From Paenibacillus antri (GTDB taxonomy: Bacteria > Bacillota > Bacilli > Paenibacillales > YIM-B00363), in the NCBI RefSeq assembly GCF_005765165.1, contig NZ_VCIW01000006.1:247895-311894 (forward strand): a stretch of DNA of 64,000 bases, in the 5' to 3' direction. The translations under genes were made by a program, and so were the position numbers. Under the pieces are notes generated by a model. It was not told the DNA's origin. It did no database searches and was given only the letters and a program-made list of their open reading frames with translations. Below are positions 1 through 7,993 of this stretch, one piece after another. Position 1 is the stretch's first letter, and each line of letters begins with the position of its first letter.

Positions 1-1
1 C

Positions 2-400
2 GAGAGCGCATCGGGCGTGTCCGAGGGCGGCCGCACCGGCCTGACGTCGGTGACGACCGGCATCCTGTTCATTCTCGCTCTGCTCATCCTGCCGCTCGCC
101 GGCATCGTGCCGTCCGCGGCGACCGCTCCGGCGCTCATCATCGTCGGCGTGCTCATGATGAGCTCGGTCAAGGAAATTCAATGGGACGACTTCACGCAGG
201 CGTTCCCGGCGTTCCTTACGATCGTGTTCATGCCGTTCACGGGCAGCATCGCCAACGGCATCTCGGCGGGCATCGTCACGTACGTCGTCGTCGCGGGCTT
301 CTGCAACTTGTTCTCGCTGAAGAAGGCGCCGATTCACTGGATGATGTGGCTGCTGGCGGCGCTCGTCGTCGCGCGGTTCGCGTTCTTCGGCGGAGAGTAA
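2..400 (+). CDS. NCS2-family purine permease, C-terminal part
   Basis: The reading frame is open from the window edge, so only the last 132 residues of a longer membrane protein are seen. The first residues read ESASGVSEGGRTGLTSV, the signature region of AzgA/PbuG/PbuO-type adenine/guanine/hypoxanthine permeases, followed by three to four hydrophobic segments and a short tail ending FFGGE. This family imports nucleobases by proton symport across the cytoplasmic membrane. A role in purine salvage would fit the purine operon 12 kb downstream, but substrate choice cannot be read from this fragment. A strong terminator follows the stop codon. Confidence 0.88.
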   Translation, partial: ESASGVSEGGRTGLTSVTTGILFILALLILPLAGIVPSAATAPALIIVGVLMMSSVKEIQWDDFTQAFPAFLTIVFMPFTGSIANGISAGIVTYVVVAGFCNLFSLKKAPIHWMMWLLAALVVARFAFFGGE

Positions 401-430
401 TCGTTTCGTTTCGGAAAGTCGTTCGCCGTA

Positions 431-461
431 GGGCCGTCTCCCAAGGGAGGCGGCCCTTTTC
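431..461 (+). terminator. Rho-independent terminator of the permease gene
   Basis: A 12-bp stem, GGGCCGTCTCCC against GGGAGGCGGCCC with one G-T wobble and a two-base loop, is followed directly by TTTTC. It separates the permease from the AraC-type regulator unit. Confidence 0.88.
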
Positions 462-541
462 TTACGTCTAAGGGCATAATGACAGGCTATTAGGGGAAGA
501 CGTATACTGGATGTAAATCTTTGCTAAGAGGGAGGGAGATC

Positions 542-2890
542 ATGGGTTTTTGGAAGCGCTTTATTCGGAGGGCGAATCGACGTCGAAGCGCTTTTCTCAC
601 GTTGTTATCGTCGTATATCGCGATTTTCCTGCTGCCCGTCATGATCGGGGCGGTCGTCTACGACAAAGTAGAGGGCATTATGGTCGAGAACGCCTCGCGT
701 TCCAATAAGGCGATGCTGGAGCAGGTTCGCTTGGCCGTCGACAACCGCATGTCCGAGGTGGAGAAGTTGGCGGTTCAAATCTCGCTCAATCCGAAGCTGC
801 AATGGCTGCTGGACAGCAAGGATTACGGCGATTCCCAGGAATTATACAAGTTCATCGAATTCATGAAGGATTTGGCCCGGTACGGCACGGTCAGCAGCTC
901 CATCAACAACTTCTACGTGTACTTCGCGAACACCGACACCGTCTTGACGCCCAGCATGCGCACGAATTCCCGAATGTACTACAACGAAATTTCCGGCTAC
1001 AAGGACGTAAGCTACGACGCCTACCGAGAGCAGGTGCTCGAAGGCTATCATCTTCGCTCGATTCTCCCCTCTGCCGCGCTGCGGAACGACGCCCGCGTCG
1101 TCACGTACGCGCAATCGCTTCCGCTCGGCGAACGGACGGCGCCGAAGGGCACCTTGATCATCCTCGTCGACGAGAAGCAAATCCGCGATTTACTCGAGCA
1201 GATCGAATGGGTGAACAGCGGGTCCATCTACATTCTGAACGAAGACCGGGACATCGTCATGACGACGGCGTCGGACGACGAACTGTCCGCTCGCTTGAAG
1301 TCCCGGTTGAACACTGGGCAGGATTACTTGTCCTACGTCAACGACGCCGGCCGGGAGATGATGGTTACGTATACGTCTTCGGCGGACAACGGCTGGACGT
1401 ACGTATCCGTCGTTCCGAAGAACATCGTGCTGGCGAAGGTCATGACGGTCAAGTCCTGGGCCGTCTCGCTCGTGCTCGTCTGTCTGCTCGGCGGTGCCGT
1501 CGCTTCTTATTCCATGGCCTATAAAAATTATCGTCCGATCCGGGAGGTCGTCAACGCGCTCGTGCAAGGCCGAAGCATGCCCCGGGACCGTTCCTCGAAC
1601 GAATACGACTTCATCAAGCAATCGATCGCGTCCTCGATCGCCGAGGAGCGCCGTCTGCAGCGGACGATCTCGAAGCAGGCGCCGGTCATTCAGGCGGACT
1701 TCCTATCCCGGCTCGTTCGCGGACACGTCGACGCCTCCTCGATCACGGACGAAGACTTACGCTTTATGGGCGTGAGCTTCCTGTCGGACCGCTTCTGCGT
1801 CGTGCTGGTGGACGTCGACGACGGCAAGCGGTTCATGCGGGAAGATTCCGAGAAGGAATGGGCGCTCGTCCGCTTCGTCGTCGGCAATCTGGGCGGCGAG
1901 CTGCTCGGCGAGGCCGGCCACTCGATCGAGATGGAGCGCAACCGCGTGCTGTTCCTGATCAGCCTGCCGGAGCGGGAGCCCGAGACGTCGGCGTACTTGT
2001 CCGACTTCGTCCGTCAGCTCCGCGAGCTGCTGGACGGCCGCTTCCTGACGCAGGTCACCTTGGCGATCAGCCGCGTGCACCGGGGGCTCGGGAAAATCGC
2101 GGAGGGGTACGGAGAAGCGATTCTGGCGCTCGATTACAAGCTGATCAAGGGGCATCATTCGATCATCTATTACGACGATCTCGCCGAGCTGGAGCTGGGC
2201 CATTACCATTACCCGACGGCCGTCGAGGCGCAGCTGATGAATTACGTGAAGAGCGGCGATTTCGAAAATGCGGAGACGGCGCTGAACCAAATTTACGAGG
2301 TGAACTTCCACGCCGGCGGCTTGACGCCGGAGATGGGCAAGTGCCTCTTCTTCGACCTGGTGAGCACCTACTTCAAGCTCGCGGCGACGCTGGGGCCGGC
2401 GGAGACGCCGTTCGGAGAGCCGGACCCCGCCAAGTGGGTGTCGGGCGGCGCCACCGCCGAGGAGATGTTCCGCCGAACGAAAGCGTTGTTCCGGCAGCTG
2501 TGCGAACGGATGGACAGCGAGCGTCCCCGGCCGGGCGACCAGCTGTATCAACGCATTCAGCGGTACGTGGAAGCGCACGTGCCGGACGGCAATCTCGGCC
2601 TTAACGCCATCGCCGACCACTTCGGCATGAACCCCGCGTATTTATCCTCCTTCTTCAAGAAGCATTGCGGAGAGAACGTGTCCGATTACATCGCGCGCGT
2701 TCGCGTGTCCGAGAGCAAGAAGCTCTTGAGGGACACCGATTGGACGTTAGCCGAAATCGCCGAGAAAGTCGGCTACGCGGGCAGCGTGGGCCTCATTCGG
2801 GTATTCAAGAAGCTCGAGGGCATCACCCCGGGGCAATACCGCGCGAACTTGGAAAACGAAGAACGGATAACCGTTCTAAAAAATCGATAA
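542..2890 (+). CDS. YesN-like membrane sensor / AraC-family transcriptional regulator
   Basis: A 782-residue one-component regulator. Residues about 18-40 and 304-326 are membrane helices bracketing an extracytoplasmic sensor of about 260 residues (dCache-like in size and placement). A cytoplasmic middle region follows, and the C-terminal 90 residues (about 690-775) hold two AraC-type helix-turn-helix motifs (LNAIADHFGMNPAYLSSFF, then LAEIAEKVGYAGSV) and the family ending GITPGQYR. The ATG at 542 was chosen over an in-frame TTG at 521 because GGGAGGGAG lies just upstream of it. It sits directly before a binding protein and two permeases in the same direction, the usual Paenibacillus arrangement, so it probably activates that importer in response to an extracellular sugar. 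The ligand is unknown. Confidence 0.9.
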   Translation: MGFWKRFIRRANRRRSAFLTLLSSYIAIFLLPVMIGAVVYDKVEGIMVENASRSNKAMLEQVRLAVDNRMSEVEKLAVQISLNPKLQWLLDSKDYGDSQELYKFIEFMKDLARYGTVSSSINNFYVYFANTDTVLTPSMRTNSRMYYNEISGYKDVSYDAYREQVLEGYHLRSILPSAALRNDARVVTYAQSLPLGERTAPKGTLIILVDEKQIRDLLEQIEWVNSGSIYILNEDRDIVMTTASDDELSARLKSRLNTGQDYLSYVNDAGREMMVTYTSSADNGWTYVSVVPKNIVLAKVMTVKSWAVSLVLVCLLGGAVASYSMAYKNYRPIREVVNALVQGRSMPRDRSSNEYDFIKQSIASSIAEERRLQRTISKQAPVIQADFLSRLVRGHVDASSITDEDLRFMGVSFLSDRFCVVLVDVDDGKRFMREDSEKEWALVRFVVGNLGGELLGEAGHSIEMERNRVLFLISLPEREPETSAYLSDFVRQLRELLDGRFLTQVTLAISRVHRGLGKIAEGYGEAILALDYKLIKGHHSIIYYDDLAELELGHYHYPTAVEAQLMNYVKSGDFENAETALNQIYEVNFHAGGLTPEMGKCLFFDLVSTYFKLAATLGPAETPFGEPDPAKWVSGGATAEEMFRRTKALFRQLCERMDSERPRPGDQLYQRIQRYVEAHVPDGNLGLNAIADHFGMNPAYLSSFFKKHCGENVSDYIARVRVSESKKLLRDTDWTLAEIAEKVGYAGSVGLIRVFKKLEGITPGQYRANLENEERITVLKNR

Positions 2891-3005
2891 CGGCCGTTCC
2901 AAACATCGGATAACGGATCAAGCGAAGGTACGATTTTCTTTGTTTCCTCCTCTGTTTATGCTTGGCATGAATCGGAAGATCAATGAAACAAAGGGAGGAT
3001 CACGA

Positions 3006-4685
3006 ATGAAGAAGCGTAGCAAGCGAGCAAGACGGTTGACCTTGTCGACGGCCGCGGCGATGTCCGCGCTCGCCCTGTTGGCGGGCTGCACCGGGAGCGG
3101 AAGCGGCGGGGACGCCGGCGCCGACGCGGGGGGAGACGCGGCGCCGCCGAACGCCGAGACGGGCGGAAGCGAGGGGAACGGCGCGGAGGTCGGGTATCCC
3201 GAGACGATCACGTATTGGATTCCGATGGTCGACCATATCAAAGGACACGCCACCACGTTGAACGAAGTGACGTTGTATCAGGAATTGGAGCGAATCACCG
3301 GCACGAAGGTGGAGTTCAAGCATCCGAGCGGCGAGGGCGACCAAATTACGGAACAGCTGAACCTGATGATCGCCTCCCAGAACTTGCCGGACGTCGTAGA
3401 GACGAACTGGCTCAATATTTCGCGCGGTCCGGAGAACGCGATCAAGGAAGGCACGATTCTAAGGCTGAACGAGCTGATCGAGCAGCACGCGCCGAACTTC
3501 CGGAAATATCTCGACGAAAACCCCGACATCGAGAAGCTGATCAAGACGGACGAAGGCAGCATCTACGGCTTCCCGTTCATCCGCGGCCACGAGAGCCTCA
3601 TGGTGTTCCACGGGCCGATCATCCGCAAGGACTGGCTGGAGCGCGTCGGCATGGACATCCCGACGACGATCGACGAGTGGGAAGCGGTGCTGACCGCATT
3701 CAAGGAGAAGGATCCGAACGGCAACGGACAGGCGGACGAAATTCCGTTCTTCATTAAGTACGACGGCAACGTGAAGGACTCGGGCATGAACCAGCTGATC
3801 GGCACGTTCGGCATCGGCGCGCAGTTCTATCAAGTGGACGGACAAGTGCGCTATGGGGAAATTCAACCGGAATTCAAGGAATTCCTGACCGTGTTGAACC
3901 GATGGTACGAGAAAGGGCTGCTCGACCCGGACTTCGCCGCCACGGACGGCGCGCTGCGCGACGCGAAGGTGACGGGCGACCAGTTGGGGGCCTTCTACTG
4001 GTACGCCGGCAGCGGCATCGGCCGATATATGGGGCTGATGGAGAAGGACCATCCGGACGCGGAGCTGTGGCCGGCGCCGTATCCGGCCTTGGAGAAGGGC
4101 GGCAAGGCGGCGCTCGGCCAGCGCGATACGGCCTTCTCGGGCATCGCGGCGGCGATTACGGGCAAAGCCAAGAACCCCGAACGCATCGTGAAGTGGCTCG
4201 ACTTCGCCTACGGCGAGGAAGGGCATAACCTGTTCAATTTCGGGAAGGAAGGCGTGTCCTACGATTGGGTCGACGGGTATCCGAAATATTCCGATAACAT
4301 TATGAAAAATCCGGAGGGTCTGAACGTCTCCCAAGCGATGAGCATGCACTTCCGGGCGGCGTATAACGGGCCGTTCGTCCAGGATAAGCGGTACGTCGAG
4401 CAGTACATGGAGCGGGATTCCCAGAAGGAAGCCATTCAAATCTGGAGCGAGCCGGAAAATAAAATCCAGATGCCGAAGGTGACGATGACGGCGGACGAGA
4501 ACAAGCGATTCGCGTCGATCATGACGGACCTCAATACGTATTCCGACGAGATGGTGACCAAATTTATTATGGGTGTCGAGCCGCTCTCCAGCTTCGAACA
4601 ATACGTGGAGACGCTGAAGAGCATGGGGATTCAGGAGGCTATCGATATTCAGCAAGCGGCGCTCGATCGCTTCAATAATCGATAG
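3006..4685 (+). CDS. Extracellular solute-binding lipoprotein (LipO/family 1 type) of a sugar ABC transporter
   Basis: A 559-residue lipoprotein. The positively charged start is followed by a hydrophobic stretch and lipobox LAGC with the lipidated Cys at residue 28, then a Gly/Ser/Asp-rich linker to about residue 60. The mature part has the family pattern of carbohydrate-binding proteins, including a Ca-loop-like DPNGNGQADE segment. The ATG at 3006 has AAGGGAGGA upstream; an upstream TTG at 2940 is in frame but would bury the signal peptide. It should capture an oligosaccharide outside the membrane and deliver it to the two permeases that follow after 11 and 15 nt gaps. No ATPase is encoded nearby, so a shared MsmX-type ATPase is inferred. 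Confidence 0.92.
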   Translation: MKKRSKRARRLTLSTAAAMSALALLAGCTGSGSGGDAGADAGGDAAPPNAETGGSEGNGAEVGYPETITYWIPMVDHIKGHATTLNEVTLYQELERITGTKVEFKHPSGEGDQITEQLNLMIASQNLPDVVETNWLNISRGPENAIKEGTILRLNELIEQHAPNFRKYLDENPDIEKLIKTDEGSIYGFPFIRGHESLMVFHGPIIRKDWLERVGMDIPTTIDEWEAVLTAFKEKDPNGNGQADEIPFFIKYDGNVKDSGMNQLIGTFGIGAQFYQVDGQVRYGEIQPEFKEFLTVLNRWYEKGLLDPDFAATDGALRDAKVTGDQLGAFYWYAGSGIGRYMGLMEKDHPDAELWPAPYPALEKGGKAALGQRDTAFSGIAAAITGKAKNPERIVKWLDFAYGEEGHNLFNFGKEGVSYDWVDGYPKYSDNIMKNPEGLNVSQAMSMHFRAAYNGPFVQDKRYVEQYMERDSQKEAIQIWSEPENKIQMPKVTMTADENKRFASIMTDLNTYSDEMVTKFIMGVEPLSSFEQYVETLKSMGIQEAIDIQQAALDRFNNR

Positions 4686-4696
4686 GGGGAACGCCC

Positions 4697-5659
4697 ATGG
4701 CTCGGTTACAGCGAGAGCTCATCCCGGCCCCGGAGTTCAAGAGCAACCGGTTCGGGGCTCGCGTCCTGCGCGACTTTAAGCTCAACCGAACCGTCTACCT
4801 CATGCTGCTTCCGGTGGTGCTGTATTATCTCATTTTCCAATACGGTCCGATGTACGGGCTCCAGATCGCCTTCAAGGATTACATTCCGGCGAAGGGGTTC
4901 GCGGGCAGCCCTTGGGTAGGATTGAAGCATTTCCAGGAGTTTTTCGAAAGCTATTACTTCTGGCGGCTGCTGGGGAATACGATGCTGTTAAGCTTCTACA
5001 GCTTGATTTTCTTTTTCCCGGCGGGGATCGTGCTGGCGCTCTTGCTGAACGAGGTGGCGAATCCGAAATTCAAGCGGGCCGTGCAGACGATTACGTATAT
5101 GCCGCACTTCATCTCGCTCGTCGTCATCGTCGGCATGATGGTCGACTTCTTGTCCTCGAACGGGCTGATCAACAATCTGCTCGTCTCCGTCTTCGGGATT
5201 GAACCGATTCCGTTCATGCGGACTCCGGGCTGGTTCCGCACGCTGTTCATCGGCTCGGAGCTGTGGCAGAACCTTGGGTGGAGCTCGATCATCTTCCTCG
5301 CCGCGATCAGCAACATCGATCCGGCGCTGTACGAGGCGGCCCGGATCGACGGCGCCAACCGATTCAAGCAAGCGCTGCATATTACGTTCCCGGGGATATT
5401 GCCGACCGTTACGATTCTGCTGATTTTGTTCATCGGCCGATTCATGACCGTAGGCGCCGAGAAAATCCTGCTCATGTACAACCCGGTTACGTACGAGACG
5501 GCCGACGTCATTCAGACCTATGTGTATCGCAAAGGGATTCTGCAGGCGGACTTCAGCTACAGCGCCGCGATCGGACTGTTCAACGCGGCGATCAGCTTCG
5601 CCTTGCTCATTCTGGCCAATACGATCGCCAGACGCGTCGGCGAGACCAAACTGTGGTAA
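4697..5659 (+). CDS. Sugar ABC transporter permease, LplB/MalF type
   Basis: 320 residues with about six membrane helices. The cytoplasmic EAA loop that docks the ATPase is present at about residues 213-236 (EAARIDGANRFKQALHITFP). A hydrophilic N-terminus of about 30 residues precedes the first helix. It starts 11 nt after the binding-protein stop, with AGGGGGAACGCC in front of the ATG, and is followed by its partner permease 15 nt after its stop. Together they form the membrane channel for the lipoprotein encoded upstream. The family is clear; the transported sugar is not known. Confidence 0.93.
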   Translation: MARLQRELIPAPEFKSNRFGARVLRDFKLNRTVYLMLLPVVLYYLIFQYGPMYGLQIAFKDYIPAKGFAGSPWVGLKHFQEFFESYYFWRLLGNTMLLSFYSLIFFFPAGIVLALLLNEVANPKFKRAVQTITYMPHFISLVVIVGMMVDFLSSNGLINNLLVSVFGIEPIPFMRTPGWFRTLFIGSELWQNLGWSSIIFLAAISNIDPALYEAARIDGANRFKQALHITFPGILPTVTILLILFIGRFMTVGAEKILLMYNPVTYETADVIQTYVYRKGILQADFSYSAAIGLFNAAISFALLILANTIARRVGETKLW

Positions 5660-5674
5660 TGGAGGTAACACCGT

Positions 5675-6550
5675 ATGCGCAGAAGCTGGGGGGAGCGATC
5701 CTTCGACGCCGGCAATATCGCCTTCATGCTGGCGCTGTCTCTGATTACGCTGTACCCGCTCGTTTTCGTATTGTTTTCCTCGCTCAGCGACCCGGCCGAG
5801 GTCGTGAGGAACCGGGGACTGTTGTTATATCCCAAAGGGTTTAATCTGGACGCCTATCGACTCGTCTTCGACAACCCGAACATCAAGACCGCGTACTTGA
5901 ATACGCTCATCTATGTCGTGTGCGGCACGACGGTCAACCTCGTTATGACGTCGCTGGGCGCTTACGGCTTATCGAGGCGGAACGTCCTGTGGAAGAACGC
6001 GATTATGTTCATGATCGTGTTTACGATGTTTTTCGAAGGGGGCCTCATTCCGCTCTACTTGCTCGTCGGCAATCTAGGGATGCTGGATACGCGACTGGCG
6101 CTCATCCTCCCGACGGCCGTGAGCGCCTTCAATCTGATCATCATGCGCACGGCGTTCCAAGGCGTGCCGGTCAGTCTGGAGGAGTCGGCGCGGCTGGACG
6201 GCGCGGGCGACTGGACGATCTTGTTCCGCGTCGTGCTGCCGCTCTCGCTGCCGGTCGTCGCCGTCATGGTGCTGTTTTACGGCGTATACCATTGGAACTC
6301 GTGGTTTCCCGCGATGATTTATTTGCAGACGCGCGAGCTGCTGCCGCTGCAGCTCATTCTCCGGGAAATTCTGATCGCCAACGACACCAGCAGCATGATG
6401 GGCAACGTCCCTTCGGGCGACGAGATGCCGGTGGGCGAGACGATCAAGTACGCGACGATTATGGTGGCGACGCTGCCGATTTTGTTTCTGTATCCGTTCT
6501 TGCAGAAGTATTTCGTCAAAGGCGTCATGATCGGCGCGATCAAAGAGTAA
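5675..6550 (+). CDS. Sugar ABC transporter permease, YtcP/LplC/MalG type
   Basis: 291 residues, six predicted membrane helices, with the EAA-type loop at about residues 168-192 (EESARLDGAGDWTILFRVV). The C-terminus FVKGVMIGAIKE is the usual ending of YtcP-like permeases. TGGAGGTAAC precedes the ATG. It is the last gene of the three-gene importer unit and pairs with the LplB-type permease. The second copy of this kind of system, at 43560-45383, is arranged the same way but is clearly diverged. Confidence 0.93.
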   Translation: MRRSWGERSFDAGNIAFMLALSLITLYPLVFVLFSSLSDPAEVVRNRGLLLYPKGFNLDAYRLVFDNPNIKTAYLNTLIYVVCGTTVNLVMTSLGAYGLSRRNVLWKNAIMFMIVFTMFFEGGLIPLYLLVGNLGMLDTRLALILPTAVSAFNLIIMRTAFQGVPVSLEESARLDGAGDWTILFRVVLPLSLPVVAVMVLFYGVYHWNSWFPAMIYLQTRELLPLQLILREILIANDTSSMMGNVPSGDEMPVGETIKYATIMVATLPILFLYPFLQKYFVKGVMIGAIKE

Positions 6551-6561
6551 GGACGAACCCG

Positions 6562-6625
6562 CTCCCGCCGCTTTCTTCCGTCAGCTCATCGTACGAGCCG
6601 ACGCGTCGAAGGGGCGGGAGTTTTT
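6562..6625 (+). terminator. Probable terminator of the first importer operon
   Basis: CTCCCGCC at 6562-6569 pairs perfectly with GGCGGGAG at 6613-6620, which is followed by TTTTT. The loop of about 43 nt is unusually long and contains a further small inverted repeat. Confidence 0.65.
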
Positions 6626-6660
6626 ATGTATCCGGGGAGATCATCGTCCTTCGCGCGCGT

Positions 6661-6687
6661 CTTTACGACCTGATTTCCTCTGATCAG
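6661..6687 (+). repeat. Dispersed 30-nt repeat, copy 1
   Basis: GACCTGATTTCCTCTGATCAG inside this stretch matches the 30-nt repeat found again at 7696, 7753, 23354 and 23411 with one or two differences. It lies between the importer operon terminator and the IS1595-like element, outside any gene. Confidence 0.7.
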
Positions 6688-6710
6688 CTTAACGGCAAAT
6701 CCGAATATGG

Positions 6711-7628
6711 GGTTGTCAGGAATTCGCAAAGCCGGGTAGCTGTTCGCGCCGGAGAACGGTCGTTAACTAGACTATTACGCGACGGATCGCGCCGGAAGTC
6801 GGTCGGTCCGTTGAGTTCGAAAGCAAAGACGATTCCACTCGTCGCGCAGGGAGCCGCCCTTCGCCGCCGCATTCCAACGAAAACAGAACTCGTCGAGGTA
6901 GCTCTGAAGATAGGCGGAACCGATGCCATTAAACAGGCGGATGAGCCAACGGTTTGCTTCATGGAAGCACTCGCGGAGCGGGCTGCGTTCCATCCGCCAG
7001 TCGTTCAACCATTGGATTGTCGAGCCGGGGGAGGCAACTTCCGAAGCGATACGCTCCTTGCCTTGCCCCGTCAACTCCTTCCAGCCGGGATACAAGTCCT
7101 CGGTTCGAACCACATTGATTTTCAGCTCGCTCGGCATGCCGAGCGAATCGACGGCGGCGCCGACGCCGACAACGCGCTCGCAGCGGTAATGTCGATGGGG
7201 AAGAAAGGTGAAAATGGCTTTCGGCGCCAAGGCGCGAAGCCCCGCATGGACAGTCCCGGCAAGCCGGCGTTCGGCTTCGAGCTCCCGAATGGCGCCGCGA
7301 AACTTCCGAAGCATCGTCCATGCCACCTTATGCGAAACGCCGATGAAGGCGCTTAACTGCTTGGCATTGATGCCGTTCGTCGAGCCGAGCAGGTCGATGG
7401 CGGCGGCCCACTTTTCCAACGGGGTGCGGCTCTTGTCCATAATCGTTCCGGCGGTTACGCTCGTCTGATGCCGGCATAGGCGGCATTGATACAACGGCGA
7501 TTTGCGGGTCTGGATCAAATAATAAGCACGATGATCGCATTGCGGACAGACGAAGCCGTCCGGCCACCGTCGGTGAAAAAACTCATCGATATAAGAAATA
7601 ATCCCCAAACCCATCGCCCCCTGACAAC
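6711..7628 (-). mobile_element. IS1595-like insertion element, about 0.9 kb
   Basis: The transposase-like gene at 6775-7614 is bracketed by a 9-bp perfect inverted repeat, GTTGTCAGG at 6712-6720 and CCTGACAAC at 7619-7627. The total of about 920 bp is normal for the family. I find no convincing target duplication (AATATGGG or GAATATGG on the left against TTTATTAT on the right), which suggests an old insertion. Confidence 0.6.
6775..7614 (-). CDS. IS1595/ISXO2-like transposase homologue without recognisable DDE residues
   Basis: 279 residues. The N-terminal zinc ribbon is intact (C23-x2-C26 and C44-x2-C47), followed by the helical segment with GVSHKVAWTMLRKFR. The C-terminal family block RYLDEF.FR.N is recognisable as SYLDEFCFRWNAA. 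The three regions where the catalytic acids belong have changed. The usual VEVDETY stretch reads VHAGLRA, the TDEWRAY stretch reads LNDWRME, and the N-x-I-E stretch reads ANRWLIR. The frame is open throughout, with no stops. It may be a decayed or a domesticated, DNA-binding-only protein. The start ATG lies just inside the right inverted repeat. Confidence 0.7.
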   Translation of the reverse strand: MGLGIISYIDEFFHRRWPDGFVCPQCDHRAYYLIQTRKSPLYQCRLCRHQTSVTAGTIMDKSRTPLEKWAAAIDLLGSTNGINAKQLSAFIGVSHKVAWTMLRKFRGAIRELEAERRLAGTVHAGLRALAPKAIFTFLPHRHYRCERVVGVGAAVDSLGMPSELKINVVRTEDLYPGWKELTGQGKERIASEVASPGSTIQWLNDWRMERSPLRECFHEANRWLIRLFNGIGSAYLQSYLDEFCFRWNAAAKGGSLRDEWNRLCFRTQRTDRLPARSVA

Positions 7629-7695
7629 TTTATTATACCGAACAAATGTTCCCGTGTAAAGGATAATTTTCAGATGAGCCGGCTTACCAGGGAAG

Positions 7696-7783
7696 CTGAG
7701 CAGGAGGAATCAGTTCGCAAAGGAGCAAGCAAGAGGTCAACTCGGTCCGAGACTGAGCAGAGGGAAGCAGGTCGTAAAGGAGC
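7696..7783 (-). repeat. Dispersed 30-nt repeat, copies 2 and 3 (reverse orientation)
   Basis: CTGAGCAGGAGGAATCAG at 7696 and CTGAGCAGAGGGAAGCAG at 7753 are reverse-orientation copies of the repeat at 23411, each ending in AAAGGAGC. The 380-nt gap 7615-7993 otherwise shows only AT-rich promoter-like sequence near 7800-7860 and a strong but apparently unused Shine-Dalgarno sequence, AAGGAGGTGA, near 7877. Confidence 0.75.
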
Positions 7784-7993
7784 TCGGAACGGAACAGAAG
7801 GATCGTAATAATTTCTTTATATGATTCGCGAACGCAGTTAACATATCTCTGCCAGAATCATGTAGGGTTGTTAAAAAGGAGGTGAAAATCTCCGAAAACT
7901 ATGCAACGATAACGATAGCAATGATTGACCGATGGTTACCGTCGTCAATGGTTTGCAGCTATTCTACTACCTATTCGGAAGGCAGGAGAGAGG

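Noticed and set aside
5920..7356. 478-codon plus-strand frame crossing the permease and IS element
   Set aside because: It is out of frame with both real genes, spans a terminator and gives an Arg-rich product.
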